The notes below the pieces were generated by a model. That model was not told where the DNA came from. It did not search any database and worked only from the letters and a program-made list of their open reading frames with translations. A stretch of 64,000 bases of DNA from UBA4417 sp031550085 (GTDB lineage: Bacteria > Bacteroidota > Bacteroidia > Bacteroidales > UBA4417): contig JAVBOY010000004.1 of assembly GCA_031550085.1 (NCBI GenBank), positions 1 to 64,000 of the forward strand. Direction: 5' to 3'. This document shows positions 34,802-43,871 of this stretch, piece by piece. The translations under genes were made by a program, and so were the position numbers. Within the stretch, counting starts at the first letter, position 1. Each line of letters opens with the position of its first letter.

Positions 34802-35408
34802 AATTGAGACTCAATTACCCAAAGATAAACATAATCTATGCGAAATTTCTTTTGAAAAAATATATGTTGCCGATTGGAAAAACACAGATAATACACGTGG
34901 CGTTGAAGTCTCAGAAGAACACCCCACGATAGGTTGCGTTTGTATTTCCAATGAAAATAAAATCTCTATTATTTTTGACGGATTTGGTGAAAATGCCTTA
35001 CCAGTAAAGAAAGGAACACAATGTAAACAGTGTGAGTGTGTGTTATTTCCTTCTTCGAACGATAATCATTGGATTTTATTTATTGAAACAAAATATGCAG
35101 AAGATACAGTTCTTGCATTTAGAAAAGAAAGTGATTATCCTTATTGTATGGTATCTCAAATCATAGATACTATTGCTTACTTTCGCAGTAAGAGTATTAT
35201 CGAGATTAATCGTAACGTGCATGCAATAGTTTCATTTCCTAATCTGAAAGAAAATTATCATGAAGTATTTTTTGCAGCCCTTCAGGAATCCGAATTACCC
35301 ATTAGTGTAGAAGATATTAGATTGAAACATAAAATCACTATTCGGGCGTGCAATACTGCAACCGTTATCTCTGAAAAAAGATTACGACTACCTGTTCCTA
35401 GTGAATAG
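34785..35408 (+). CDS. Unrecognised partner of the ATPase, possible PD-(D/E)XK fold
   Basis: A 207-residue soluble protein (ATG at 34785; another ATG two codons later). No family recognised. A central region reads CKQCECVLFP (80-89), a turn, then WILFIETKYAED (96-107), a helix with Q125 (SQIIDTIAYF), and later strands (VHAIVSFP). The spacing E84, E101-x-K103, Q125 is like the strand-strand-helix core of PD-(D/E)XK nucleases, with Glu in place of the first Asp. C80, C83 and C85 could bind metal. It starts inside the ATPase gene, so the two are translationally coupled, and it shares the AT-rich composition. The nuclease reading is a hypothesis. Confidence 0.6.
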   Translation: MTMKSKIETQLPKDKHNLCEISFEKIYVADWKNTDNTRGVEVSEEHPTIGCVCISNENKISIIFDGFGENALPVKKGTQCKQCECVLFPSSNDNHWILFIETKYAEDTVLAFRKESDYPYCMVSQIIDTIAYFRSKSIIEINRNVHAIVSFPNLKENYHEVFFAALQESELPISVEDIRLKHKITIRACNTATVISEKRLRLPVPSE

Positions 35409-35571
35409 CATGTTAAACACAAATACCTTTACGTTACTACAATCAACAATTTGTAACTCTGTTCCAACGCTGATCAACATTTATGGAGTCTTGGCTTAAA
35501 CATCGGTTGTTATTTCAGCCTAAAATAAGCGCACTTCTTGTAATCCTGCTGAAGGGTAACACCCTATTCTG

Positions 35572-35862
35572 CTACAACAGCACCATTTCCTTTACGACCT
35601 CCTTCCCTACTGCTTTATTTAACTTGCGGATCAGGTCGGTTTTGTGGTAGGAAAGTTCGTGTTTCAGGGCGGCATTGTCGGCTTTTACATAAAGGGCCTG
35701 ATCTTTGACATAGATTTTTTCGGTATGGCGGGCGATCAGTTTTCCGGCTACCTGCGTCCAGGCCGAAACCACGCGGGCCTCATCGACCTTGCGGCTGATG
35801 CGGTAGTCGCTGAACATTTGCTCCAACGCTTCTTTGATTGTGATTTCGGAGGAGTTACGCAT
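35572..35862 (-). CDS. DUF721 (DciA-like) protein
   Basis: A 96-residue protein matching DUF721: ITIKEALEQMFSDYRIS at the start, VVSAWTQVAGKLIARHTE (about 29-46), then IYVKDQALYVKADNAALKHE and LIRKLNKAVG. The family includes DciA, the widespread replicative-helicase loader, and has a KH-like fold. Its start overlaps the recF stop by 8 bases, so it is translated from the recF message. The pairing with recF supports a role in DNA replication. The 163-base gap between it and the ATPase partner holds nothing recognisable. Confidence 0.85.
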   Translation of the reverse strand: MRNSSEITIKEALEQMFSDYRISRKVDEARVVSAWTQVAGKLIARHTEKIYVKDQALYVKADNAALKHELSYHKTDLIRKLNKAVGKEVVKEMVLL

Positions 35863-36976
35863 GGGTAGTAGGGGATTCGGTTACGGTTCCCGAAACGGTT
35901 TTAAATATACGGTACTGTAGATTCAGGGACTCGAAAATTGTGGAAATGCGTTGCAAATGGGTATCGGTGATAAAAACCTGGCCGAATTGCTCACTGCTTA
36001 CCAACGCAAGCAGTTGTCCGATCCGTTGTTCGTCCAGCTTGTCAAAAATATCATCCAGCAGCAAAATGGGACAAAATCCCACCCGCAACTTGGTAAATTC
36101 GTACTGCGCCAGCTTTAACGCGACCACAAAGGATTTTTGCTGTCCTTGCGAGCCGTATTTTTTGATGGGGAATCCGCCGATTTCAAAAAGCAGGTCGTCT
36201 TTGTGGATTCCTTTGCCCGTGTAACGTTGCAGTAAATCTTTTTCGAACGATTCTTTCATCAGTTCCAAAAAGGAATTTTGATACAAATGGGATTCGTACC
36301 GGATATCGGGAATTTCATTTCGCGAACTGATGGACTGGTAAAAGCGGGTAAAAATGGGTAAAAAATCATTTATAAATTGTTGCCGCTTTCCTGAGATAAT
36401 TGTGGCCAGAGGCTGCATTTGTTCGTCCAACAACGAAAACATATCCGTCAACGAGCCGCTCACAGTGGCCGCCTGCTTGAGCAGGGCATTGCGTTGTTCG
36501 AGCAGGTGGTTGTAGCGGATGAGTTGTTCCAAATACGTTTTATCGAACTGCGATACCACCGAATCCAGGAATTTCCGCCGGAAATCGCTTCCTTCGTTAA
36601 TCAAATCACGGTCGTAAGGGGAAATCATCACACAAGGAAACTGCCCGATGTGGTCGGACAGGCGGTCGTATTCCTTTTGGTTGATTTTAAATTGTTTCTT
36701 ATGCCCCAGCTTTTGGATACAACTTACAGGATCTATTGCTCCACCGGGCTGTGAATAGAATCCGTGGATGGCAAAAAAATCGGCTCCGTGACGGATGTTT
36801 TGGGCATCGATGTTGTTGAAATAGCTTTTGGTAAACGAAAGGTAATAAATGGCGTCGAGCAGGTTGGTTTTCCCAGCACCATTATTGCCTACAAAGCAAT
36901 TGATATTGGAATCGAACTCCAGCTCGGCTTCCGCGTAGTTTTTAAAATGGATAATATGGATTTTGGATAGGAACAA
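35855..36976 (-). CDS. recF: DNA replication and repair protein RecF
   Basis: A 373-residue ABC-type ATPase that binds DNA gaps and, with RecO and RecR, helps load RecA. Walker A is GNNGAGKT (30-37), IYYLSFTKSYF follows (43-53), PCVMISPYDRDLI (about 114-126) is a family hallmark, the signature region is KYGSQGQQKSFVVALKLAQ, and Walker B is PILLLDDIFDKLD with the FITDTH switch. The start is a TTG at 36976; it gives MFLSKIHIIHFKNY, which aligns with family N-termini, and no ATG is in reach upstream. About 50 bases upstream the composite repeat's CAACA run begins. DUF721 follows with an 8-base overlap. Confidence 0.94.
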   Translation of the reverse strand: MFLSKIHIIHFKNYAEAELEFDSNINCFVGNNGAGKTNLLDAIYYLSFTKSYFNNIDAQNIRHGADFFAIHGFYSQPGGAIDPVSCIQKLGHKKQFKINQKEYDRLSDHIGQFPCVMISPYDRDLINEGSDFRRKFLDSVVSQFDKTYLEQLIRYNHLLEQRNALLKQAATVSGSLTDMFSLLDEQMQPLATIISGKRQQFINDFLPIFTRFYQSISSRNEIPDIRYESHLYQNSFLELMKESFEKDLLQRYTGKGIHKDDLLFEIGGFPIKKYGSQGQQKSFVVALKLAQYEFTKLRVGFCPILLLDDIFDKLDEQRIGQLLALVSSEQFGQVFITDTHLQRISTIFESLNLQYRIFKTVSGTVTESPTTHA

Positions 36977-37674
36977 GGGGGTATAAGTGAAGTGTGAAAC
37001 GTGAAGGGTGAAAGGTGAAAGGTTTTTTGTTGAGTTGTTGAATCGTTGAATTGTTTATTTTTAAAAGGTGAAATAGGGGAAACTGGGGAAATGGTTGTTG
37101 TGTTAGTTTGAACTGAATAGGATAATTTAATCTAATAGTATTCTATTTTAATTGCACAATGTATTTAAGTGAGATGTGAAGCGTGAAGGGTGGAATGCTT
37201 GTTTGTTGAACTGTTGAATCGTTGAGTTGTTTATTGATGAAATTCAATTTTTCACTTTTAATTCTTAATTTAGAGGGGAAAGGGATTTCTCCATTTCGCT
37301 TCGCTCCAGTCGAAATGACTCGGAATTCATCATTAAAACATTCACTTTCCATTTTCAATTCTCCATTTTCAATTGAAATGCCTTCTGCTTTTTCCTTTCT
37401 GCTATCATAAGGTTACACAGAGTATCGCAGAGAATTCACAGAGTCACACAGAGATTCGTTGTAAACTCGTTAACTAAAAGCTTATTCGTAATTTTCCACT
37501 TTCCATTTTCAATTCTCCATTTTCAATTGAAATGCCTTCTGATTTTTTCTTTATGCTAAAAAGAGTTACACAGAGATCACTGAGAATTCACAGAGTCTCA
37601 CAGAGATTCGTTGTAAACTCGTTAACTAAAAGCTTATTCGTAATTTTCAACTTTCCACTTTCAATTTTCAATTA
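36977..37674 (-). repeat. Composite intergenic repeat, copy 4, with internal tandem duplication
   Basis: About 700 bases without a gene between polA and recF (same strand). On the minus strand from the polA stop: AATTGAAAATTGAAAGTGG, TTACGAATAAGC, TTACAACGAATCTCTGTG (the CACAGAG module), AGAAGGCATTTCAATTGAAA, the TTAGAATAG/AATTATCC-type segment (about 37115-37155), CCCTTCACGCTTCACATCTC, and AAACAATTCAACGATTCAAC before recF. The block containing GAGATTCGTTGTAAACTCG occurs twice, 152 bases apart (37451 and 37603). Confidence 0.78.
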
Positions 37675-40488
37675 TTAGTGCGCTTCCAGCCAGTTGCTTC
37701 CGGTATTTACATCTACTTCTACGGGTACTTGCAGCGGCAAAGCATTCATCATCCTGTTTTTTACCAAAGTTTTTACCGTTTCCAATTCGGGTTTGTAAAC
37801 GTCAAATACCAATTCGTCGTGCACCTGCAAAATCATGCGGCTTTTCAGGTTTTTGTCCAAAATATCGTTGTGAATGTCGATCATGGCCAGCTTGATCATA
37901 TCGGCAGCCGATCCCTGAATGGGTGCATTGATGGCGTTGCGTTCTGCAAAGCCGCGTACCATCGAGTTGGCGGAATTGATGTCGTTAATGTAACGGCGGC
38001 GTCCTTTAATAGTTTCCACATAGCCTTTTTGGCGTGCCGAGGCAATGGTGGTTTCCATGTATTGCTTGATTTTAGGAAACTTCAAAAAATACTGATCGAT
38101 CATTTCCTGGGCTTCCTTGCGGGCAATGCCGAGCTGTTCACCCAACCCGAATGCTGAAATTCCGTAGATAATGCCGAAATTCACGCTTTTGGCATGGCGG
38201 CGCTGGTCTTTGGTGACTTCTTCAGGTGCAATGCCGAAAATATTGGCTGCCGTAGCCGTATGAATATCCATACCCGACGTAAAAGCATTCATCATCCCCT
38301 CATCGCCGCTTACCGAAGCAATAATGCGTAATTCGATCTGCGAATAATCGGCGGCCAGAAGCGTAAATTCTTCGCTGCGGGGAACAAAAGCCTTGCGTAT
38401 TTCGCGCCCTTTTTCGGTACGGATGGGAATATTCTGCAAATTGGGGTTGTTGGAACTCAAACGTCCGGTTGCAGCCACCGCCTGGTTGTACGAAGTATGG
38501 ACGTGCCCGGTTTGCTTGTTGACCAAAGCCGGCAAAGCATCCACATACGTGGATTTCAGTTTCACCAGCGAGCGGTAATCCAGAATAAGCTGTACAATGG
38601 GGTGTTTGTGCGCCAGCTTGGTCAACACATCTTCAGCCGTGGAATATTGCTTGGTTGCTGTTTTTTTCGCGGTATCGCTGATTTTCAAATGTTCGAACAA
38701 AATCTTGCCCAATTGCTGGGGGGAATTGATGTTGAAATGCGTTCCGGCCTGTTCCCAGATTTGATCCTGAATTTGAATGATTTCTTTCCCCAATCCGTCC
38801 GAAAAATCGGCCAGCGCTTGGGTATCAAGGCGGATTCCTTCGTTTTCCATACCTGCTAACACGGGAACCAAAGGCATTTCGATGGTTTCGAAAACGGGTC
38901 TGGCGCCCATCTCTACCAGTTTAGGGGCAAAGGTTTGTTGCAATTGCAACGTGATGTCGGCATCTTCCGCTGCATATTCCGCTACCAGCTCCACGGGAAC
39001 GTTGCGGATGGGCAGTTGTTGCTTGCCTTTTTTGCCCACCAGTTCGTCGTACGAAATGGGACGGTACCCCAAATAGCTTTCCGACAGCAAATCCATGTTG
39101 TGGCGCATATCCGGTTGCAGCAGGTAATGTGCGAGCATGGTATCGAAGGTTTTGCCTTTTACTTCGATGCCGTATTTTTTCAAAATCGCCAGATCGTATT
39201 TCAGGTTTTGGGCTACTTTTTCGCTCTTTTCATTTTCAAATACCTCACGGAAGCGGGAAAGCAGTTGCTGTGCTTCGGCCTGATTTTCGGAAACGGGAAT
39301 GTAATAGGCTTCGTGCGGTTTGACGGCAAACGAAAAGCCCACAATTTCGGCATTCAGCACATCCAGGTCGGTGGTTTCGGTATCGAAACAAAACAACGGC
39401 GCTTTTGCCAATACTTGGAGCAAGCCGGTTAGTTTTTCTTCGGTATCCACCAAAATATACTGATGTTCCGTGTTTTTAACGGTTCTCAGGTTTTCGGAAA
39501 AATCAAAACCCGGCGCTGCGTTTTCCTGAACCTGGGAAAATAAATCTACCTGCGTGTTGTTGCTTTGCGATTTCGAAGTTTCGGCTTTTTGCGGAAGCTC
39601 GCCTGCTTTCAGGCTCAGATCGGTAAACACCCGTTTGGCGAACGTCCGGAATTCCAATTCATCGAGCAATTCCTTGAGTTCGTCTTTTTTGGGTTCGCCC
39701 AAATGCAGGTTTTCTTCATGAAATTCAATGGGAACATCCAAAATGATGGTTGCCAGCATTTTAGATTGAATGGCCGATTCCCGCCCCTGCTCCACTTTTT
39801 CGCGAAGTTTTTCGTTTTTGATCTCCAAAGTGTTTTTTAAAACATTGTCAAGGGTTCCGAATTGACGGAGCAAATCGCGGGCGCCTTTTGGGCCCACTCC
39901 TTTGATGCCGGGGAAATTGTCGGCCGAATCTCCGCAAATGGCCAATACGTCAATCACCTGGATCGGATTGTCGATGCCGAATTTTTCGCATACTTCGGCA
40001 ACGCCCAGAATCTCGGCTTTCTCGCCGTTCTTTGCGGGTTTATAAATGCGGATGTTTTCCGAAACCAACTGCCCGAAATCTTTATCCGGCGTCACCATAT
40101 AAACCTGATAGCCGCTTTCTTCGGCTTCTTTTGCCAGCGTGCCGATCACATCGTCGGCTTCGTATCCGTCGACTTCCAGAATAGGAATGTCAAACGCCCG
40201 GATCAGCCGCTTGATATAAGGAATGGATGCCGAAAGGTCTTCGGGCATTTTTTCACGGTTGGCTTTGTATTCGGAAAATTCTTCGTGCCGCGCCGTGGGG
40301 GCATGCGTATCAAAAGCCACGCCCAAGTGGGTGGGATTTTCGTTTTTGATTAAATCGTACAACGTATTGGCAAAGCCTAAAATAGCCGAAGTATTCAGGC
40401 CTTTTGAGGTGAAACGCGGATTGCGCTGCATGGCGAAAAAGGCACGGTACACCAGCGCCATTCCATCGAGTAGAAAGAGTTTCTTCAC
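37675..40488 (-). CDS. polA: DNA polymerase I
   Basis: A 937-residue enzyme for Okazaki fragment processing and repair. Three domains: 5'-3' exonuclease (residues 1 to ~290; LFLLDGMALVYRAFFAM, EADDVIGTLA, GDSADNFPG), 3'-5' exonuclease (about 340-520) with the active motif FCFDTETTDLD, and the polymerase (DYSQIELRIIASVSGD near 705-720, KSVNFGIIYG, QVHDELVFDVY near 880-890). The proofreading motifs appear intact. A GTG at 40488 is chosen, giving VKKLFLLDG as in homologues. An upstream TTG at 40521 overlaps a perfect -7 promoter element and so cannot be in the message. Its stop codon touches the composite repeat. Confidence 0.94.
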   Translation of the reverse strand: MKKLFLLDGMALVYRAFFAMQRNPRFTSKGLNTSAILGFANTLYDLIKNENPTHLGVAFDTHAPTARHEEFSEYKANREKMPEDLSASIPYIKRLIRAFDIPILEVDGYEADDVIGTLAKEAEESGYQVYMVTPDKDFGQLVSENIRIYKPAKNGEKAEILGVAEVCEKFGIDNPIQVIDVLAICGDSADNFPGIKGVGPKGARDLLRQFGTLDNVLKNTLEIKNEKLREKVEQGRESAIQSKMLATIILDVPIEFHEENLHLGEPKKDELKELLDELEFRTFAKRVFTDLSLKAGELPQKAETSKSQSNNTQVDLFSQVQENAAPGFDFSENLRTVKNTEHQYILVDTEEKLTGLLQVLAKAPLFCFDTETTDLDVLNAEIVGFSFAVKPHEAYYIPVSENQAEAQQLLSRFREVFENEKSEKVAQNLKYDLAILKKYGIEVKGKTFDTMLAHYLLQPDMRHNMDLLSESYLGYRPISYDELVGKKGKQQLPIRNVPVELVAEYAAEDADITLQLQQTFAPKLVEMGARPVFETIEMPLVPVLAGMENEGIRLDTQALADFSDGLGKEIIQIQDQIWEQAGTHFNINSPQQLGKILFEHLKISDTAKKTATKQYSTAEDVLTKLAHKHPIVQLILDYRSLVKLKSTYVDALPALVNKQTGHVHTSYNQAVAATGRLSSNNPNLQNIPIRTEKGREIRKAFVPRSEEFTLLAADYSQIELRIIASVSGDEGMMNAFTSGMDIHTATAANIFGIAPEEVTKDQRRHAKSVNFGIIYGISAFGLGEQLGIARKEAQEMIDQYFLKFPKIKQYMETTIASARQKGYVETIKGRRRYINDINSANSMVRGFAERNAINAPIQGSAADMIKLAMIDIHNDILDKNLKSRMILQVHDELVFDVYKPELETVKTLVKNRMMNALPLQVPVEVDVNTGSNWLEAH

Positions 40489-40518
40489 GGTATGTTGTAT
40501 TTTTTGAAAATCGGGCTC

Positions 40519-40526
40519 CAAAGGTA
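40519..40526 (-). promoter_or_regulatory. -7 element of polA
   Basis: TACCTTTG on the minus strand fits TAnnTTTG exactly. A TTTC lies near the -33 position at 18 nt. It rules out a translation start at 40521. Confidence 0.55.
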
Positions 40527-40559
40527 GCTAAAATCAGGCATGATGAAAAGCCGAAAAGC

Positions 40560-42221
40560 CTATTCCAATGCCAATTTATTCATATAGAACACGGTGCGTT
40601 TGTCCTGATCCAAATGGTTGTTGCGGATGGTTTGATAACCATAGGCTAAAAAATATTTCCCGTACCAGGGTACAATGCTTCCCAAATATTCGTTGACTAC
40701 CTGATCGGTTCCGCGTTTGGCGGCAAGGTTCAGATAGGATGTTTTTTCCAATACATCGTCGTTGCTGACCACTTTCATGGATATTTTGCCGTTTACATTG
40801 GCAAAGATGGAAACCACATCGTCTTCCTGGACAAAATTCATTTTTTGATTGATAAAACTTGTGGTTATTCCGCGTATTTCGGCGCCGTTATCCCAAAGCA
40901 AATCTCCTTTTTTGTCGAATCCGAGTAAAAAACCGCCGTCGTATTTGTATCCGTCGAAAACGGGATAAGATGTCGGATAAGCCCGTCCGTAATAATCATA
41001 ATTCATGGTGGTTGCCATATGGTATTGAGCCGAATAAAGTTCCGAGAATAAAAAAACAGTATCATCCTGCATTTGAGGACTGTGCATCAAAACGCGGTAG
41101 TTGAGCGAGTTTTTGGATCCTTCATCTTTCGCTGTCAGCGTGTCCCGCTCGGTTTTGCCCCGTTTTGAAACCACTTTCCGGGAACCTAACTGTGAAACAG
41201 CCCGCAAGGCCGTATTGAGAGAAATCAGGCTGCTGTACTTTACCGGTGATTGGTTGGCCGTACCGATCACTGCCGTAAAGAAGCCATCGGTAACGGGACG
41301 CAAATCGGGATCCTGGATAATTTGTTGCTGGCGATTGTACCAACTGTTATAATAATAGGGATTGTAATAATTGTAATTGTCGTAATAACTGTCTTCGCGG
41401 CGGTTACTCGAAGCATATCCGTATGTTCCAACCAAAATACCCTGGCTGAATCCATGAGGAACAAACTGGGCTTCGTTTACAATACGCCGTTCGTCTTCGT
41501 AGCCCAATTGAATGGCTCGCTGCAAGGAAAATACAGGCGAATATTCGTTGATAAACAGGCTGTTTTTATTAGCGGTTTTTTGCGTTTTGTAAGTAACAAA
41601 AATTTGAGGGTGGACGGTATCCACTGCAATATCCAAAATCGTTGCATCATTTCTGGCAGCAAGATCTAAATTCACTTTTTCGCCTGTTTGCAAGGAAACG
41701 CCAATCACTCCGGCATCGCCTTTCCGGACATTATACCCAACCAGCGCCGCGTTTTTGTAAATCTTGAAATCCGCTACCTGCACTTTTTGTGGAAGCGCCG
41801 ATTGCCGCTCTATCAACGTTTTTTTATCTAATCTATAACTAAGAATGCTTAGGTTGTTTTTTTCTTTATCGGCTTTGGTATCGTGAAACAGGATGTAAGC
41901 CGTCCTATCGATATAAATTCCTTTGATAAAACTGGCATTATCGGATAAAATAATCTTTTTCTGTCCGGCTTCTTTTAAATTGCGGTCGTACTGGAAAAGA
42001 ACCCATACCAGGCTGTCTTTGGCGCAAGGTTCCTGGGTCGGATAAATCAACAGGATGCCTTCATCGTTACACGACAGCGTGTTGAACGGGGCTGCTCCCA
42101 TTCTTACGGGAAGTTCTACACGAATGGGCTCGCTGCTTTGCGCAACGGAATGTAACGACAAGCTTAGCAGGCAAACGAATATAGCCAACAGACAGTAACG
42201 CATGTTCAATTTCCTTACCAT
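40560..42221 (-). CDS. Secreted protein of unknown family
   Basis: A 553-residue exported protein; the start may also be the ATG at 42203, which trims six residues. The signal peptide runs through LLAIFVCLLSLSLHSVAQ. The mature part consists of many short beta strands with Asp/Gly turns (GILLIYPTQE, DSLVWVLFQYD, YIDRTAYILFHDTK, AALVGYNVRKGDAGVIGVSL), which suggests a beta-propeller, but no named repeat fits. A loop near 290-305 is rich in Tyr and Asn (DSYYDNYNYYNPYYYNSWYN). There is no T9SS domain. The -7-like element TATTTTTG (42266-42259) lies upstream. It stands between polA and a T9SS protein gene; function unknown. Confidence 0.72.
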   Translation of the reverse strand: MVRKLNMRYCLLAIFVCLLSLSLHSVAQSSEPIRVELPVRMGAAPFNTLSCNDEGILLIYPTQEPCAKDSLVWVLFQYDRNLKEAGQKKIILSDNASFIKGIYIDRTAYILFHDTKADKEKNNLSILSYRLDKKTLIERQSALPQKVQVADFKIYKNAALVGYNVRKGDAGVIGVSLQTGEKVNLDLAARNDATILDIAVDTVHPQIFVTYKTQKTANKNSLFINEYSPVFSLQRAIQLGYEDERRIVNEAQFVPHGFSQGILVGTYGYASSNRREDSYYDNYNYYNPYYYNSWYNRQQQIIQDPDLRPVTDGFFTAVIGTANQSPVKYSSLISLNTALRAVSQLGSRKVVSKRGKTERDTLTAKDEGSKNSLNYRVLMHSPQMQDDTVFLFSELYSAQYHMATTMNYDYYGRAYPTSYPVFDGYKYDGGFLLGFDKKGDLLWDNGAEIRGITTSFINQKMNFVQEDDVVSIFANVNGKISMKVVSNDDVLEKTSYLNLAAKRGTDQVVNEYLGSIVPWYGKYFLAYGYQTIRNNHLDQDKRTVFYMNKLALE

Positions 42222-42298
42222 ATAAAAAACACAAGAAGGGTTTTGCCCTTTGAACCTTCAAAAATAAGCAATTTCCGGTTTATGGGTTTATCTAAACA

Positions 42299-42330
42299 AA
42301 AAAAGCAGCCGCAAGGGCTGCCGTTTTTGT
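42299..42330 (-). terminator. Terminator of the T9SS protein gene
   Basis: On the minus strand, GCAGCC pairs with GGCTGC around CTTGC and is followed by seven T residues. Confidence 0.75.
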
Positions 42331-42341
42331 GTTAAAATAAT

Positions 42342-43871
42342 TTATTTTATCACGATCCTGGATGTTGATCTTGAACCCGTAACCTGATTTTGGAGCTCCA
42401 CCATATAAATTCCAGGTTTGAAATCGGTTACCTCCACTTGCTTGACCCGTTCGGCCATATCGGTACGCAGCATCACCAAGCCCTGCAAATTGTAAACGGT
42501 TAGTTTGCACGGCAGGAAGTCGTCCTTTTCGATCGAAAAACGGTCAACGCAAGGATTGGGGTAAACCGAACAGTTTGCTTCCAATTGTTTGGGTGCATCA
42601 AGAATTCCAAATCCCATCAACGTAATGTTGTCCAAGCGCCAAAGCGATCCATTGAGATTGGTAGAAGTGTATTGAAATGCCAAACGGTAAACTTTTCCGG
42701 CTTCCCCTGTAAATTTCACATCGCCCGAATTCGTCCAGATCAAATTTCCGGGGCTTGCGGTAAAGGAAAGCGGATACCAGGTAGTGGTAGCCGGGTTTCC
42801 GGTATAGTTATCGGTAATAAACAGTTTCAACATGTCGCCGGAATAATTATAGGCATTATCAAACCGCAGGGTCAAGTCGTGCGTAGACTCCGGAATAAAG
42901 TCCGGCGAGATCAGCCAGTCTTCATTGGCGTTATTCACTCCTTGAAAGCCGTTCATCTGAACACAGGGAGATCCGTCTGGCCCCCCAGCCGAATTTACCA
43001 TCCATTTTTGATCTCCAAGCAAGCTAACGGCAAACCAGCCCCGCCAATCGGAAGTGGACCAATCCTGGAATAAAATGAAATCACCGATGGTGATGTAAGT
43101 AGTTTTGGTCATATCATCCGTGGCCGTACCATTGGAAACAGCCAGGGTCACGTCATAAGCTCCCTGCATGGTAAAGGTAAATGAAGGGTTTTGTGCTGCG
43201 GAATGAAACGTTTCAGGACCGGTAACTGTCCATTCCCATGAAACAGGATGTCCCGAAGAAACATCGGTAAAGTGAATTTCCATACCCGAGGTTCCGAATG
43301 TCTTATCGGCCACAAAATCAGCCGTAAGCGCCGGTTCCCCGGCAGCTACCATTTCCACATCATCAATTACAACGTTTTCGCCGGAGGTGGCTTTGATGGA
43401 AAAAATAAGCTCGGCATTGTTCACCGTTTGCGGAGCAACCACTGTTTGTTGGTGTTGCATCCATGTGCTTGTTGCCTGAACGTAAGTATTGTAAATATAA
43501 TTATTCGCATCCGTGCCTAATCCGTCCCAAAGTCCGGTGCGGACCTCGCCCGACCCGCGAAGCCAAAATTTCACCCTGTAGGTTTGTCCTCCTTGTACGC
43601 TTAACGATGCAGAGGTAAAGCGTTTGTGATTGGTTGTTGCATTGATCAACTGGCACGCAGAGGTACCGCCATGGACATTGGTTGTATATTGCAAAACTGA
43701 CCCGGCATCCAAATTGGTTTTTGATCCGGACCAGGCATCCGGTTTACCGGCCGTCCAGGTTTCAAAACCCGGATTATCCAATCTATTTTGCGATATCGCC
43801 GGAATGGAAAAGCTAAACAACAAAAAGCTAAACCATGTAATAAAAAGAGGTTTCCGTGTAAAATTCTTCAT
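42342..43871 (-). CDS. Secreted T9SS protein with carbohydrate-binding-like, PKD and choice-of-anchor domains
   Basis: A 509-residue secreted protein. Signal peptide about 1-27 (PAISQ). The first domain (about 30-180) has the CBM4/9-like jelly-roll layout: NPGFETWTAGKPDAW, TYRVKFWLRGSGEV, and NVVIDDVEMV at its end. A PKD domain follows (about 185-270; FTDVSSGHPVSWEWTVTG, GAYDVTLAVSNGTATDD). The next domain (about 275-420; FQDWSTSDWRGW, NEDWLISPDF, LWRLDNITLMG) is of the choice-of-anchor/cleaved-adhesin type. The tail is a T9SS type A sorting domain (VYPNPCVDRFSIE..PGIYMVEL..RIVIK). A binding or adhesin-like role is likely; no catalytic site was seen. Confidence 0.86.
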   Translation of the reverse strand: MKNFTRKPLFITWFSFLLFSFSIPAISQNRLDNPGFETWTAGKPDAWSGSKTNLDAGSVLQYTTNVHGGTSACQLINATTNHKRFTSASLSVQGGQTYRVKFWLRGSGEVRTGLWDGLGTDANNYIYNTYVQATSTWMQHQQTVVAPQTVNNAELIFSIKATSGENVVIDDVEMVAAGEPALTADFVADKTFGTSGMEIHFTDVSSGHPVSWEWTVTGPETFHSAAQNPSFTFTMQGAYDVTLAVSNGTATDDMTKTTYITIGDFILFQDWSTSDWRGWFAVSLLGDQKWMVNSAGGPDGSPCVQMNGFQGVNNANEDWLISPDFIPESTHDLTLRFDNAYNYSGDMLKLFITDNYTGNPATTTWYPLSFTASPGNLIWTNSGDVKFTGEAGKVYRLAFQYTSTNLNGSLWRLDNITLMGFGILDAPKQLEANCSVYPNPCVDRFSIEKDDFLPCKLTVYNLQGLVMLRTDMAERVKQVEVTDFKPGIYMVELQNQVTGSRSTSRIVIK

